NCBI GenBank assembly: GCA_963754445.1
Contig: CAVWFT010000002.1
Coordinates: 1,240,001-1,304,000 of the forward strand
Direction of reading: 5' to 3'
Source: Bog-473 sp963754445
Lineage (GTDB): Bacteria; Actinomycetota; Acidimicrobiia; Acidimicrobiales; RAAP-2
Length of the DNA stretch: 64,000 nucleotides
The notes under the pieces were generated by a model. The model was not told where the DNA came from. It saw only the letters and a program-made list of their open reading frames with translations, and made no database searches. A program made the position numbers and the translations under genes. Each line of letters begins with the position of its first letter. Positions within the stretch are counted from its first letter, which is position 1. Positions 35,951 through 46,447 of this stretch are shown here, in pieces.

Positions 35951-35985
35951 CGCCGGGTGGAGCGGAACCGATCCGCTGGACGCGC

Positions 35986-36753
35986 TCAGGTTCGCACCTC
36001 GCGGTCGCGCGACGCCCCCGGATCGAGCACGCCTCGGACGAGGTCGAGCTCTTCGGGGGTGGGCAGCCGCGTCTCCTCGACGTCGTCGGGAATCACGAGC
36101 TCGAAGCCGGTGGCGGCGACGATGTCGTCGACACGCACACCGGGGTGGAACGAGCGCAGGCGCATGACGCGGTCGGGCGTCTCGAAGTCGAAGACGCCGA
36201 GGTTCGACACCACCCGGGGGACGTGGTGAAAGCGGGTGGCGCCCTTGCCGGCCGCCGCGGCCCGGGCGTACCCGACCCCGCACACGACGTCGACCTGTTC
36301 CACGAACGTGCGCGTGGTGTGGTCGGGCACCCAGTAGCTGGTGGGGTGGTTGACCGAGTTGCCCGGTGCGCCCCGGACGCCGACGAGTTGCACCTTTGGC
36401 TTGTCGTGAGGCCCGACGGCCGAGATGTTCTGGTTGCCCGTGCGGTCGATCTGGCTCGCCATCATCATCATGTTGCGCCGGCCCGACCACACGACGTCGA
36501 AGACGCTCCGGTACGGCATGGCTGCCTCGCGCACGAGGTCGGTCGGGCGGGTGGCGAGCGGTGGCGCGCCGACCATCAACGCGGCCTCGCCGTCCGTGAG
36601 CACGATGTCGGGCGAGAAGGTGAGCTTGGCCAGCCTCGCTCCGAGGGCAGGGATGGTGCCGAACGGGCTGACCATGACCTCGCCCGCCTCGCGCCACACC
36701 TCGGCGCAGGCGACCACGCAGGACTCGGCACGGGTCACGCCGGTGTCGCTCAC
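35986..36753 (-). CDS. ipdB: IpdB, COCHEA-CoA hydrolase beta subunit (CoA-transferase fold)
   Basis: 255 residues from the GTG at 36753, which overlaps the ipdA TGA. CoA-transferase-I-like protein: VVACAEVWREAGEVMVSPFGTIPALGARLAKLTF, DIVLTDGEAALMVG, WSGRRNMMMMASQIDRTGNQNISAVG and FHPGVRVDDIVAATGFE. IpdAB hydrolyses the last steroid ring of COCHEA-CoA in Mycobacterium tuberculosis. Neighbours ipdA and echA20 support the name. Confidence 0.88.
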   Translation of the reverse strand: MSDTGVTRAESCVVACAEVWREAGEVMVSPFGTIPALGARLAKLTFSPDIVLTDGEAALMVGAPPLATRPTDLVREAAMPYRSVFDVVWSGRRNMMMMASQIDRTGNQNISAVGPHDKPKVQLVGVRGAPGNSVNHPTSYWVPDHTTRTFVEQVDVVCGVGYARAAAAGKGATRFHHVPRVVSNLGVFDFETPDRVMRLRSFHPGVRVDDIVAATGFELVIPDDVEETRLPTPEELDLVRGVLDPGASRDREVRT

Positions 36754-37643
36754 GACGGCTGCCGTTCCGCCACGTGGGCCCGGTACTCGTCGTCGCTCAC
36801 GAAGACGTAGCGCGAGGCGAAGGCCTCCCATTCGGCGGCGTCGCCGGCCGAGGCGGCGTACTCCTTCTGGAAGGATTCGTCCCGTCCGTAGTCGGGCGGG
36901 TTGGCGGTGAAGTGCGCACCGCCGGGTGCCTCGGCCACGCCGTCGACCAGCATCCGGTGGATGGGCACGCTCGAGAGCGGGTGCGCCGCGTCGGCCAGCT
37001 CGCCGTTGGCCACCACCTGTTCGGTGGTGAGGAAGCGGCGCTCGGCGGCCCCGAGGAAGAGGGCATCGAAGAAGTGGTCGGGACTCAGGATCTGTCCGTT
37101 CCCGGCCGTGTCGGCCCGGTTCACATGGACGATGGCGGCATCGAGGGTGAGCGCCGGCATGGCGACCAGCTCCACGTCAGCGTCGTCGGGGTGGCCGAGG
37201 TACGGGCTCCCGGTCCCGTAGGGAGAGCGCACGAGCCGCAGGTCCGGGTTGACGGTCAGGACGTCGGAGCCCAAGCCGGCCCGGGTGGGGAGGAAGGGGA
37301 CGCGCCACGACGCCGCCTGGAGGCCCAGGAAGAACATGCCCTCGTCGACCTCCATCACGTCGACCTGTCCGTGTTGGCGAGCGACCCGCCAGTGCGGGTC
37401 GAGGGCGATGGAGTCGAGGGTGACGAACCCGCACACCACCTTGCGCACCTTGCCGGTGGCGCACAGGAGGCCGACGTCGGGTCCGCCGTAGGCGACCACG
37501 GTCAGATCCGTGAGGTCGGACCGGCACAGGGCGCGGACCACCGCCATGGGCTTGCGGCGCGAACCCCAGCCGCCGATGCCGATCGTCATGCCGGGGCGGA
37601 GCTCGCCGACGATGTCGTCGACCGTGGTGCGCTTGTCGGGCAT
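36750..37643 (-). CDS. ipdA: IpdA, COCHEA-CoA hydrolase alpha subunit
   Basis: 297 residues. CoA-transferase alpha-like: GELRPGMTIGIGGWGSRRKPMAVVRAL, VVAYGGPDVGLLCATGKVRKVV, TLDAAIVHVNRADTAGNGQI. Partner of ipdB in one ring-opening hydrolase, acting on the cyclohexene ring left after EchA20. The ATG at 37643 is 8 bp after the echA20 stop, giving a tight operon. Confidence 0.88.
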   Translation of the reverse strand: MPDKRTTVDDIVGELRPGMTIGIGGWGSRRKPMAVVRALCRSDLTDLTVVAYGGPDVGLLCATGKVRKVVCGFVTLDSIALDPHWRVARQHGQVDVMEVDEGMFFLGLQAASWRVPFLPTRAGLGSDVLTVNPDLRLVRSPYGTGSPYLGHPDDADVELVAMPALTLDAAIVHVNRADTAGNGQILSPDHFFDALFLGAAERRFLTTEQVVANGELADAAHPLSSVPIHRMLVDGVAEAPGGAHFTANPPDYGRDESFQKEYAASAGDAAEWEAFASRYVFVSDDEYRAHVAERQPS

Positions 37644-37650
37644 CAGGCGC

Positions 37651-38409
37651 TCATCGGGAGGTGTCGGCGTCGCGCTTCTCGACGAAGGCGGCCCTTTGCT
37701 CGTCCGCCACGCCGCGCACGTGCAGCTCGTAGGTGAACCCCTGCTCGAAGCGGTAGCTGCGCTTCACGTCGATCGGATCGATGCCGTTGAGCGACTCCTT
37801 GGCCCGGCGGATGATCGTGGGGCTCTTGGTGGCGATGTCCGCGGCCAGCTCGAGGGCGGCGGCCCGGAGCCGGGCGGGCGGCACCACGGCGGCAACGGAC
37901 CCGTACGAGGCCAACTCAACGGCGGTGATCGGCTTGGCGGTGTACACCATCTTGCGCATGGCGTGCTGGGGGACGAGACGGGCCAGATGGGTGGCCGCAC
38001 CCAGGGCACCGCGGTCGACTTCGGGCAGGCCGAAGGTGGCATCGTCGGCGGCGACGACCATGTCGGCGTTGCCAGCCAGCCCGATACCACCGCCGAGGCA
38101 GAAGCCCTGCACGGCGGCGATCACCGGGACCTCGCAGTCGTAGACGGCGGCGAAGGCCGCGAAACAGCCGCGATTGACGCCGACGAGGGCCTCGTCGCCC
38201 TTGGCGTTGATCTCCTTGATGTCGACACCGGCGCAGAAACCGCGTCCGGTGGCTCGCAGCACGACGACGCGGTTCTCCGGCACCCGACCGGCCGCGAGGA
38301 GGGCATCGGCCAGGGCGAACCAACCGGCCACGTCGAGGGCGTTGACCGGAGGGTGGTCGATGACCACCTCGGCGATCCCTTCGTGCTCCTGGAGCACCTC
38401 GATCGGCAT
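37651..38409 (-). CDS. echA20: EchA20-like crotonase, steroid D-ring hydrolase
   Basis: 252 residues. Crotonase fold: VLRATGRGFCAGVDIKEINAKGDEA (oxyanion loop), QGFCLGGGIGLAGNADMVVAADDATFGLPEVDRGALG. In M. tuberculosis EchA20 opens the D ring of HIEC-CoA. The operon order echA20-ipdA-ipdB-NMO and a divergent SDR match that locus. The site at 38447-38461 lies 38 bp upstream. Confidence 0.85.
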   Translation of the reverse strand: MPIEVLQEHEGIAEVVIDHPPVNALDVAGWFALADALLAAGRVPENRVVVLRATGRGFCAGVDIKEINAKGDEALVGVNRGCFAAFAAVYDCEVPVIAAVQGFCLGGGIGLAGNADMVVAADDATFGLPEVDRGALGAATHLARLVPQHAMRKMVYTAKPITAVELASYGSVAAVVPPARLRAAALELAADIATKSPTIIRRAKESLNGIDPIDVKRSYRFEQGFTYELHVRGVADEQRAAFVEKRDADTSR

Positions 38410-38446
38410 GTGTCTCCCGGGTTCCCTCGTCGTCGCTCGTCCGTTC

Positions 38447-38461
38447 CTGACGCGGCGTCAG
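38447..38461. promoter_or_regulatory. palindromic operator (site D of recurrent motif)
   Basis: CTGACGCGGCGTCAG is a perfect inverted repeat around a central G; the flanking TTC and AAA nearly extend it to 21 bp. It lies 38 bp from echA20 and 88 bp from the divergent SnoaL-like gene. It differs from the known mycobacterial KstR2 site (ACAAG-N2-CTTGT half-sites). Confidence 0.75.
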
Positions 38462-38548
38462 AAACCGCTGGGAACTTAGGCCAGGTCGGGGTCCGGGGCC
38501 AACAGGCCGAGCCGCCGCCGACGCCGGCCCCGGGTAACGTGCAGCGCG

Positions 38549-38944
38549 GTGACCGCACTGGCTCCCGGGGCGGGGCAACTGGCCGAGCGCTACCTGCGTG
38601 CCGTGGCCGCGCAGGACTGGGACGTCGTGACCACCTGCCTGGCTCGCGATGTGGTGCGGCTCGGTCCTTTCGGCGACGACTTCGAGGAAGCGGAGCCCTA
38701 CGTCGCCTTCCTGCAACGGACCATGCCGACGCTGCCGGGCTACCGGCTCGACATCGATCGCATCACCGAAGTGGGCGACGACCGGGTCGTGGTGGAGCTG
38801 CGCGAGACGGTGGCGATCGGCGGCGCGCCCATGGTGACGCACGAGTGTCTGGTCTTCGACGTGGTGGGGCCATTGATCGCCCGGGTGGCGATCTACATCC
38901 GGCAGGACGGCGGGCCCGGTGCCGACCTCGACGTGCTGCCGTAG
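38549..38944 (+). CDS. SnoaL-like (NTF2-fold) protein
   Basis: 131 residues from a GTG. NTF2-like layout: AERYLRAVAAQDWDVVTTCLARDVVRLGPFGDDFEEAEPYVAFLQRTM, then beta-strands VVVELRETVAIGGAPMVTHECLVFDVV. Such proteins are small cyclases, isomerases or dehydratases, including steroid isomerase relatives. It is divergent from echA20 and leads to the SDR 12 bases downstream. Confidence 0.8.
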   Translation: MTALAPGAGQLAERYLRAVAAQDWDVVTTCLARDVVRLGPFGDDFEEAEPYVAFLQRTMPTLPGYRLDIDRITEVGDDRVVVELRETVAIGGAPMVTHECLVFDVVGPLIARVAIYIRQDGGPGADLDVLP

Positions 38945-38955
38945 GGTTGGCGCCC

Positions 38956-39712
38956 ATGGTGAACCCGGCCTTCGACTTCGACGACCAGGTGGTCGTGGTG
39001 ACGGGGGGCTCGCGTGGTGTCGGCGCCGGGATCGTCACCGCCTTCTTGGATGCGGGGGCCAACGTCGTGACCTGTGGCCGCCACGAGGCGGTCATCGACG
39101 GCGCCGTGTTCGTGGCGGCGGACATCCGCAAGCCGGCCGAGGCCGAGCGCGTGATCGCCAAGGCGGTCGAGCAGTGGGGTCGGCTCGACGTGCTCGTGAA
39201 CAACGCGGGCGGATCGCCCTCGGTACCGGCAGCCGAGGCCACGCCGCGCTTCACCCAGGCCATCGTCGACCTCAACCTGCTGGCCCCGCTGTGGTGCGCG
39301 CGAGTCGGCGCACAAGGTGATGGCGCTCCAGGAGGAGGGCGGCACCATCGTCAACGTGGCCAGCGTGTCGGGACTGCGCCCCTCACCCGGCGCCTCGATC
39401 TACGGCGCAGCCAAGGCCGGCCTGATCAACCTGACCCAGACGCTGGCCATGGAGTGGGCGCCGACCGTGCGGGTCAACTGCGTCAGCGCCGGCCTGCTCG
39501 ACACCGGCGCCGGCGACGACTTCTACGGCGGGGCAGAGGGGATGGCCCGGGTTTCGGCCACGGTGCCGCTCGGCCGGATGGGCACGCCCTTCGACGTGGC
39601 CCAGGCCTGTCTCTTCCTGGCCTCGCCCGGGGCGGCCTTCGCATCGGGGGCCAACCTGGTCCTCGACGGCGGGGGCGAGGTGCCGCCGTTCCTGGCCGCG
39701 CTCGGTCAGTAG
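38956..39712 (+). pseudogene. SDR family oxidoreductase with a dinucleotide frameshift
   Basis: Starts MVNPAFDFDDQVVVVTGGSR with GxxxGxG loop TGGSRGVGAG and LDVLVNNAGG. At 39296-39302 the GCGCGCG run shifts the frame; the following frame continues SAHKVMALQEEGGTIVNVAS with SIYGAAKAG (the catalytic Tyr-Lys). Adding one GC pair gives WCARESAHKVMA in frame and about 252 residues. The SDRs Rv3548c/Rv3549c flank the mycobacterial ring genes, so this is probably a steroid dehydrogenase. Confidence 0.75.
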
Positions 39713-39797
39713 GCGGCCCCGCCGGGGCGGGGCGGGTCGATCCGCTGAGCTGGGCGGTTGGGGGGGTCAGGCGCCCAAGCTGCTAGACAGTGCAGCC

Positions 39798-40943
39798 GTG
39801 TTAATGGCGGTCCCCACGGAAACCCGTCCCGGAGAGCGCCGCGTGGCCCTCGTCCCCGATGTGGTCAAGAAATTGGTCGGCGCGGGCTGGATGGTCCGGA
39901 TCCAATCGGGCGCGGGCGACGAGGCCGCATTCAGCGACACCGCCTACACCGAGGCCGGTGGGGCCACCGCACCCGACGGCCCCTCGAGCGTGGCCGGTGC
40001 CGGCCTGGTGGTCCTCGTCAACGCTCCGAGCGCCGAGCAGGTGGCGACGCTCCCCGACGGAGTCACCACCCTCAGCTTCTTCGGCGTGGCCCAGTCCGAG
40101 GACGCCCTGCGGGCGCTGGCCGCCAAGAAAGCGACCGTGTTCAGCTTCGATCTCCTGCCCCGCATCAGCCGGGCTCAGGGCATGGATGCACTGAGCTCCC
40201 AGGCCACCGTGTCCGGCTACCGGGCCGGACTGGCCGCAGCGGAGCACCTGGCCAAGTTCTTCCCGATGTTCATGACGGCCGCAGGCACCGTGCCCCCGGC
40301 CAAGGTGCTGGTCATGGGGGTGGGCGTGGCCGGCCTGCAGTCGATCGCCACGGCGCGGCGACTCGGGGCCGTCGTCAAGGCCTATGACGTCCGCGCCGCG
40401 GCCAAGGAGGAGGCCGAGAGTCTCGGCGCCACGTTCCTCGATCTCGGGGTCTCGGCCGAGGGCACCGGCGGCTACGCCCGTGAGCTCAGCCCCGAAGAAC
40501 TCGAGCGCCAACGCGCCGCCCTGGCCGAGGAGGTCGGGCGCTCCGATGTCGTCATCACCACGGCGGCGGTGCCCGGGCGCAAGGCCCCGGTCCTCGTCAG
40601 CGCCAGCATGGTCGAGGGCATGGCCAACGGGGCGGTGGTCGTCGACATGGCGGCCGATCAAGGGGGCAACTGCGAGTTGACCAAGGCAGGTGAGGTGGTC
40701 GATCACCGAGGGGTCCATGTGGTCGGCCTGGCCAATCCGCCCTCGGGCATGCCCACCCACGCCAGCTTCCTCTACGCCCGCAACGTGGCCAACGTGCTCG
40801 GGCTGATGGGCCCCGAAGGCACCCTCGCCCCCGACTTCGACGACGAGATCGTCGCCGGCATGTGCGTCCTGCGCGAGGGCCGACCGCTGGCGCCCGCCGC
40901 GGTGGACCTGCTCGGCGCCACGACAGGAGGATCGCCATCGTGA
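39798..40943 (+). CDS. pntAA: PntAA, NAD(P) transhydrogenase alpha subunit part 1 (dI domain)
   Basis: 381 residues from a GTG (an ATG follows at 39804). N-terminus MAVPTETRPGERRVALVPD. Soluble NAD-binding dI domain: VLVMGVGVAGLQSIATARRL and QATVSGYRAGLAAAEHLAKFF. With PntAB and PntB it forms a proton-driven hydride transferase from NADH to NADP+, supplying NADPH. Coupled to pntAB by GTGA. Confidence 0.93.
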   Translation: MLMAVPTETRPGERRVALVPDVVKKLVGAGWMVRIQSGAGDEAAFSDTAYTEAGGATAPDGPSSVAGAGLVVLVNAPSAEQVATLPDGVTTLSFFGVAQSEDALRALAAKKATVFSFDLLPRISRAQGMDALSSQATVSGYRAGLAAAEHLAKFFPMFMTAAGTVPPAKVLVMGVGVAGLQSIATARRLGAVVKAYDVRAAAKEEAESLGATFLDLGVSAEGTGGYARELSPEELERQRAALAEEVGRSDVVITTAAVPGRKAPVLVSASMVEGMANGAVVVDMAADQGGNCELTKAGEVVDHRGVHVVGLANPPSGMPTHASFLYARNVANVLGLMGPEGTLAPDFDDEIVAGMCVLREGRPLAPAAVDLLGATTGGSPS

Positions 40944-41334
40944 TTTTGCACACGGCGCTGGCCGTCGACGGCTCCACGGGCATCGTCGCCTACCTGACCG
41001 TCTTTGCCCTGGCCGCCTTCGTGGGCATCGAGGTCGTGTCCAAGGTGCCCAGCATCCTGCACACCCCCTTGATGTCGGGCTCGAACGCCATTCACGGCAT
41101 CGTCCTGGTCGGCGCACTGTTGATCATGGGCGAGGCGAACGGCGCGGCCGAGATCACGCTCGGCTTCCTGGCCGTGTTCTTGGCCACGCTCAACATCGTC
41201 GGGGGCTTCGTGGTCACGGACCGGATGCTCCAGATGTTCCGCGCCAAGCCCGCCGAGCGTGGGGCCAAGGCGGGGGCGTCCACGGCGCAGGTGTCCGAGA
41301 CGCACGACGGCGAGGATGCCGGGGGAGCGGCCTG

Positions 41335-41335
<1 letters not shown>
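40940..41335 (+). CDS. pntAB: PntAB, transhydrogenase alpha subunit part 2 (membrane)
   Basis: 131 residues from the GTG at 40940, preceded by AGGAGG. Three to four membrane helices: AYLTVFALAAFVGIEVVSKV, HGIVLVGALLIMGEANGAAE, ITLGFLAVFLATLNIVGGFVV. The motif LHTPLMSGSNAIHGIV is typical. Its TGA overlaps the pntB ATG. Confidence 0.92.
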
Positions 41336-42740
<1,405 letters not shown>

Positions 42741-42754
<14 letters not shown>

Positions 42755-45700
42755 AGCCTCCGGGACCCCGGCGCTCGGCGCCGGCCAACCAGCGGTCGTC
42801 GGCGTCGTCGAGCAGATCGCCCTCGGGCGGATCGACGGGTCCGGTCACGACGACCGGCCGGGTGGCGTCGTCGCTGCCCGGCACGACGTTGCCGTGGCGG
42901 TGGAGGGTGCGTGACACCGTCTGCTCGCGCACGTAGCGCAGGAGCTCGACTCGACCGAGCAGCACCGGCGGGCGCCCGTCGACGTGCACGGCCGGTTCGA
43001 GCGTGGTCAGGGCTGGTTCGGTGCCGACGAGCCGGACGCGTCCCGACGCCGGCGTGGCCAGGCGCCCGACGACGTCCGACGCCCGTTCGACTAGGAGGGT
43101 GGCGCCCTGCAGCGTGGCCACCGCCGGGGCGAGGTCGAAGGGGAGATCGGGGTGCACGCTGACCACAACAGGCCCGCCGCTCAGCGCGCCGGCCACCAAC
43201 ACCCGAGCCAGCTGCGGCGCGCCGGCGCCGGCAGCACCGCGAATCGTGAGCGACGGGAGCGGGCGGTAGCGAAAGACGTTGGCTTCGCAGGAGAGCGCGC
43301 TGGGGTCGTGCTCGACGGCGAACTCCGCCGCCCACCAGTAGGCGTCGCTGCGCGCCGCCGCTTCGAGGTCGGCCCTTTCGGCCTCGTCCAACGGGAACGT
43401 CGCGGCCAGCGTCTCGAGAAGGGCGCAGATGTGCGGTGCCGGCTCGGCCCCGAGCACCGGTCTCCCGTCGTCGTCGACCCGGCAGAGCTGGAGCACGTAG
43501 TTCGGACCGCCGGCCTTGGCGCCCGGGCCGACACCGGAGCGCTTCCAACCGCCGAAGGGCTGGCGGCCGACGATGGCCCCGGTGATATGCCGATTGACGT
43601 AGGCGTTCCCGACCTCGACCCGGTCGGCCCAGTGCGTGCAGTCGGCGGGATCGAGTGACCAGATGCCGCCCGTCAGTCCGTAGGGGAGAGCGTTCTGCAG
43701 GGCGAGCGCCTCGTCGAGGTCGCGGGCCGCCATCAGGCCGAGCACCGGTCCGAAGCACTCCGTGCGGGTGAACCAGTCGCCGGCCTCGACGCCGTCGACG
43801 ATGCCCGGCGACCACAGGTCGGGCGTGCCGGCGACGGGAGCGGGCTCGAGCAGCCAGCGCTGGCCTCGCTCGGTCGAGGTCAGCGCCCGGGCCAGCTTCT
43901 CCGACGGCGGCTCGACCAGCGGCCCCAGCTCGGTCGAGGGGTCCGCGGCGGGACCGACACGCAGCGTGCGGGCGGCATCGACCAACTGACGCTTGAAGCG
44001 GGCCGAGGTGGCGACGTCGCCCACCAGGATGGCCAGGGAGGCGGCGGAGCACTTCTGCCCGGCGTGACCGAAGGCGGAACGGACGAGGTCGTCGGCGGCC
44101 AGATCGAGATCGGCTTCGGGTGTGACGACCATTGCGTTCTTTCCCGACGTCTCGGCGGCGAGCGGCGTGCCGGGCGCCAGGGTCGCGAAGAGCTCAGCCG
44201 TGTCGAAGGACCCGGTGAGGACGATCCCGGACAGGTCACGGTGACGGACCAGGTGGGCGCCGATCGGGCCATCGGGGCAGCGCACACACAGCAGCACGTC
44301 GGGCGGTATCCCGGCGGCCCGGCAGGCGGCGGCCGCGGCAAAGGCGACGTGAGGCGTCTGCGGCGCCGGCTTGAGGACGACGGCATTGCCAGCGGCCAAC
44401 GCGGCGAGCGCGCCGCCGATCGGTATGGCCAGGGGGAAGTTCCACGGCCCGACGACGGCCACCGTTCCGAGGGGCCGTGCGCGCGCGCCGTCGAGCCGAC
44501 TCAGCAGACGGGCGTGCACGGCGTAGTAGCGGGCGAAGTCGACCGCCTCGGAGACCTCGGTGTCGGCCTCGGCGACGGTCTTTCCCGCTTCGGCCGCCAG
44601 CAAGCCGACGAGTGTTGGCCGCGCGTTGGCCAACTCGCGCCCACACTGCTCGAGCAGGCGGGCCCGCTCGCTCGCCGGGACAGCGGACCAGTGCCGTGCC
44701 CCGCTCGCCGCGGTGCGCACCACGCGGTCGATGCCGGCCTCGTCGAGGAAACCGGGCAGCGCGCCGAGGTGGCCCTGACCGAGGGCCGCCGTGACCCGGT
44801 CGCGGGCGTCGCGGTCGGTCGGATCGGTGTCGGGTTCGTTGGCGAACCGGCGATCCCGCCGTGGCCGGCGCCCCAACTCGTGACGACCCGGGGTGGCCCG
44901 GATCGCCACCCGGCCGGCCACGGCCCGCGCAAAGCGGTCCTCCTCGCGGGAGAAGGACTCGGCCTGGCCCAGGTCAGGCAGGGCGGCCAGGAAGTTCTCG
45001 CCCCCGGCGTTCTCCTCGAGCCGGCGGAAGAGATACGCCACCGCGTGGTCGAAATCGGAGGAAGCGACGACCGGCGTGTAGAGGAGCACCCGACCCGTCG
45101 CCTCGCGGACGACGCGGGCGATCGAAGGGGCCATGCCCTGCAGCATCTCGAAGGTGACCCGGTCGCTCACACCCCGTCCCTCCGCCATCAGGTGGGCCCA
45201 GGCCAGGTCGAAGACGTTGTGCCCCGCCACGCCGACGCGCAGCGCGTCCCCGAGCCCGGGCCGCAGGGCGTACTCGAGCATGGCCTTGTGGTTGGCGTCG
45301 GTTCCCCCCTTGGTGGCGTAGGGGGCGAGGGGCCATCCGTGCAACGACGCCTCGACCCGCTCGGCCGCCAGATTGGCCCCTTTGACGATGCGGACCTTCA
45401 CCGGGGCGTCGCCGTGACGCCTGCGCTCCGAGGCCCAGGCGGCGAGACGGACGAGCGCCGCCATGGAGTCGGGGAGGTAGGCCTGCAACACCACCCCCGC
45501 TTCGAGGGCGCGCTGGCCGGGCTCGTCGAGCACCTGGGTGAAGGCGTCGAGCGTCAACGAGAGATCGCGGTACTCCTCCATGTCGACGTTGACGAAGGTC
45601 GGCGACGGCCCGGATGCTGCGGCGACCAAGACGACCCGGAGCGCATCCTTCGTCCGCTCCAGCGTCTCCTCGTAGGACCACAAGTTGAGTTGGGCGCACA

Positions 45701-46271
45701 GCGACGACACCTTGACCGAGACGTAGTCCACATCGTCGCGACGAATGAGCGCGATGACGGCATCACGGCGCCGCGCCGCCTCGGCGTCGCCGAGCACCGC
45801 TTCGCCCAGGAGGTTGACGTTGACCGCGTAGCCCTCGGCGCGCAGCCGGGCCAGGTGCCGCCCCAGCCCCGGATCCTCGGCATCGGCGACGAGGTCGCCG
45901 ACGAGGGCACGGAGCCGACGTCGAGCCAGTGACACCACCGGGCCGGGGAACCGGGCCGACAGCCGGCTGCCCCAGCGCAGGAGTCGGCGATCGGCCGGTG
46001 CAAGGAACGGGGGGCCCGGCGCAACCCAGATCCGGCGCAACTGACGTGCGGCCGCCGGTGACGACTCGGGCCGCAGCACCCGGTCGCAGAATGCCATGGC
46101 GAACGAGAGCGACTCGGGGTCGGCGGTCATGGCGTGGAGGCGTTGCGCCCGGGCGCGCTCCCGCCCGGTCGGTGCCGCCGCCGCCAGCCAGAGGCGGGCC
46201 AGGTCGCCCGCCGGTCCGACCAAGGCGTCCGCCAGCCGGTCCGGCTCGTCGACCGCTGCAACCAGTTCCAC
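42741..46271 (-). CDS. putA: PutA, bifunctional proline dehydrogenase / delta-1-pyrroline-5-carboxylate dehydrogenase
   Basis: 1176 residues from a GTG. Proline dehydrogenase barrel in the N-terminal half (VDYVSVKVSSLCAQLNLWSYEE, FVNVDMEEYRDLSL, GVVLQAYLPDSM, VKIRIVKGANL-type segment). The C-terminal ALDH has NFPLAIPIGGALAALAAGNAVV, AETSGKNAMVV (Glu region) and catalytic Cys C741 in GHAGQKCSAASLA. It converts proline to glutamate. No N-terminal RHH DNA-binding domain is visible, so it should not act as a repressor. Confidence 0.94.
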
Positions 46272-46447
46272 GTCGCCCGTGCTCGTCTACGCAGTCAACC
46301 ACCCCAGAGCCCGGCACCGATGCCATTCTCTGGCGCCGCCCACCGGGCGGGCGGGGTGGCGTGCCCGACGGCGACCGATCGCCTCATCGCGCCCCGGCTG
46401 GGCGACCCGGACGCCTGCCCGCGGCCCGGTACCCTGCATCCGAGGCC

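Noticed and set aside
39713..39797. GC-rich hairpin between SDR and pntAA as a terminator
   Set aside because: The stem CCCCGCCGGGGCGGGG lacks a T run and the arms are ambiguous.
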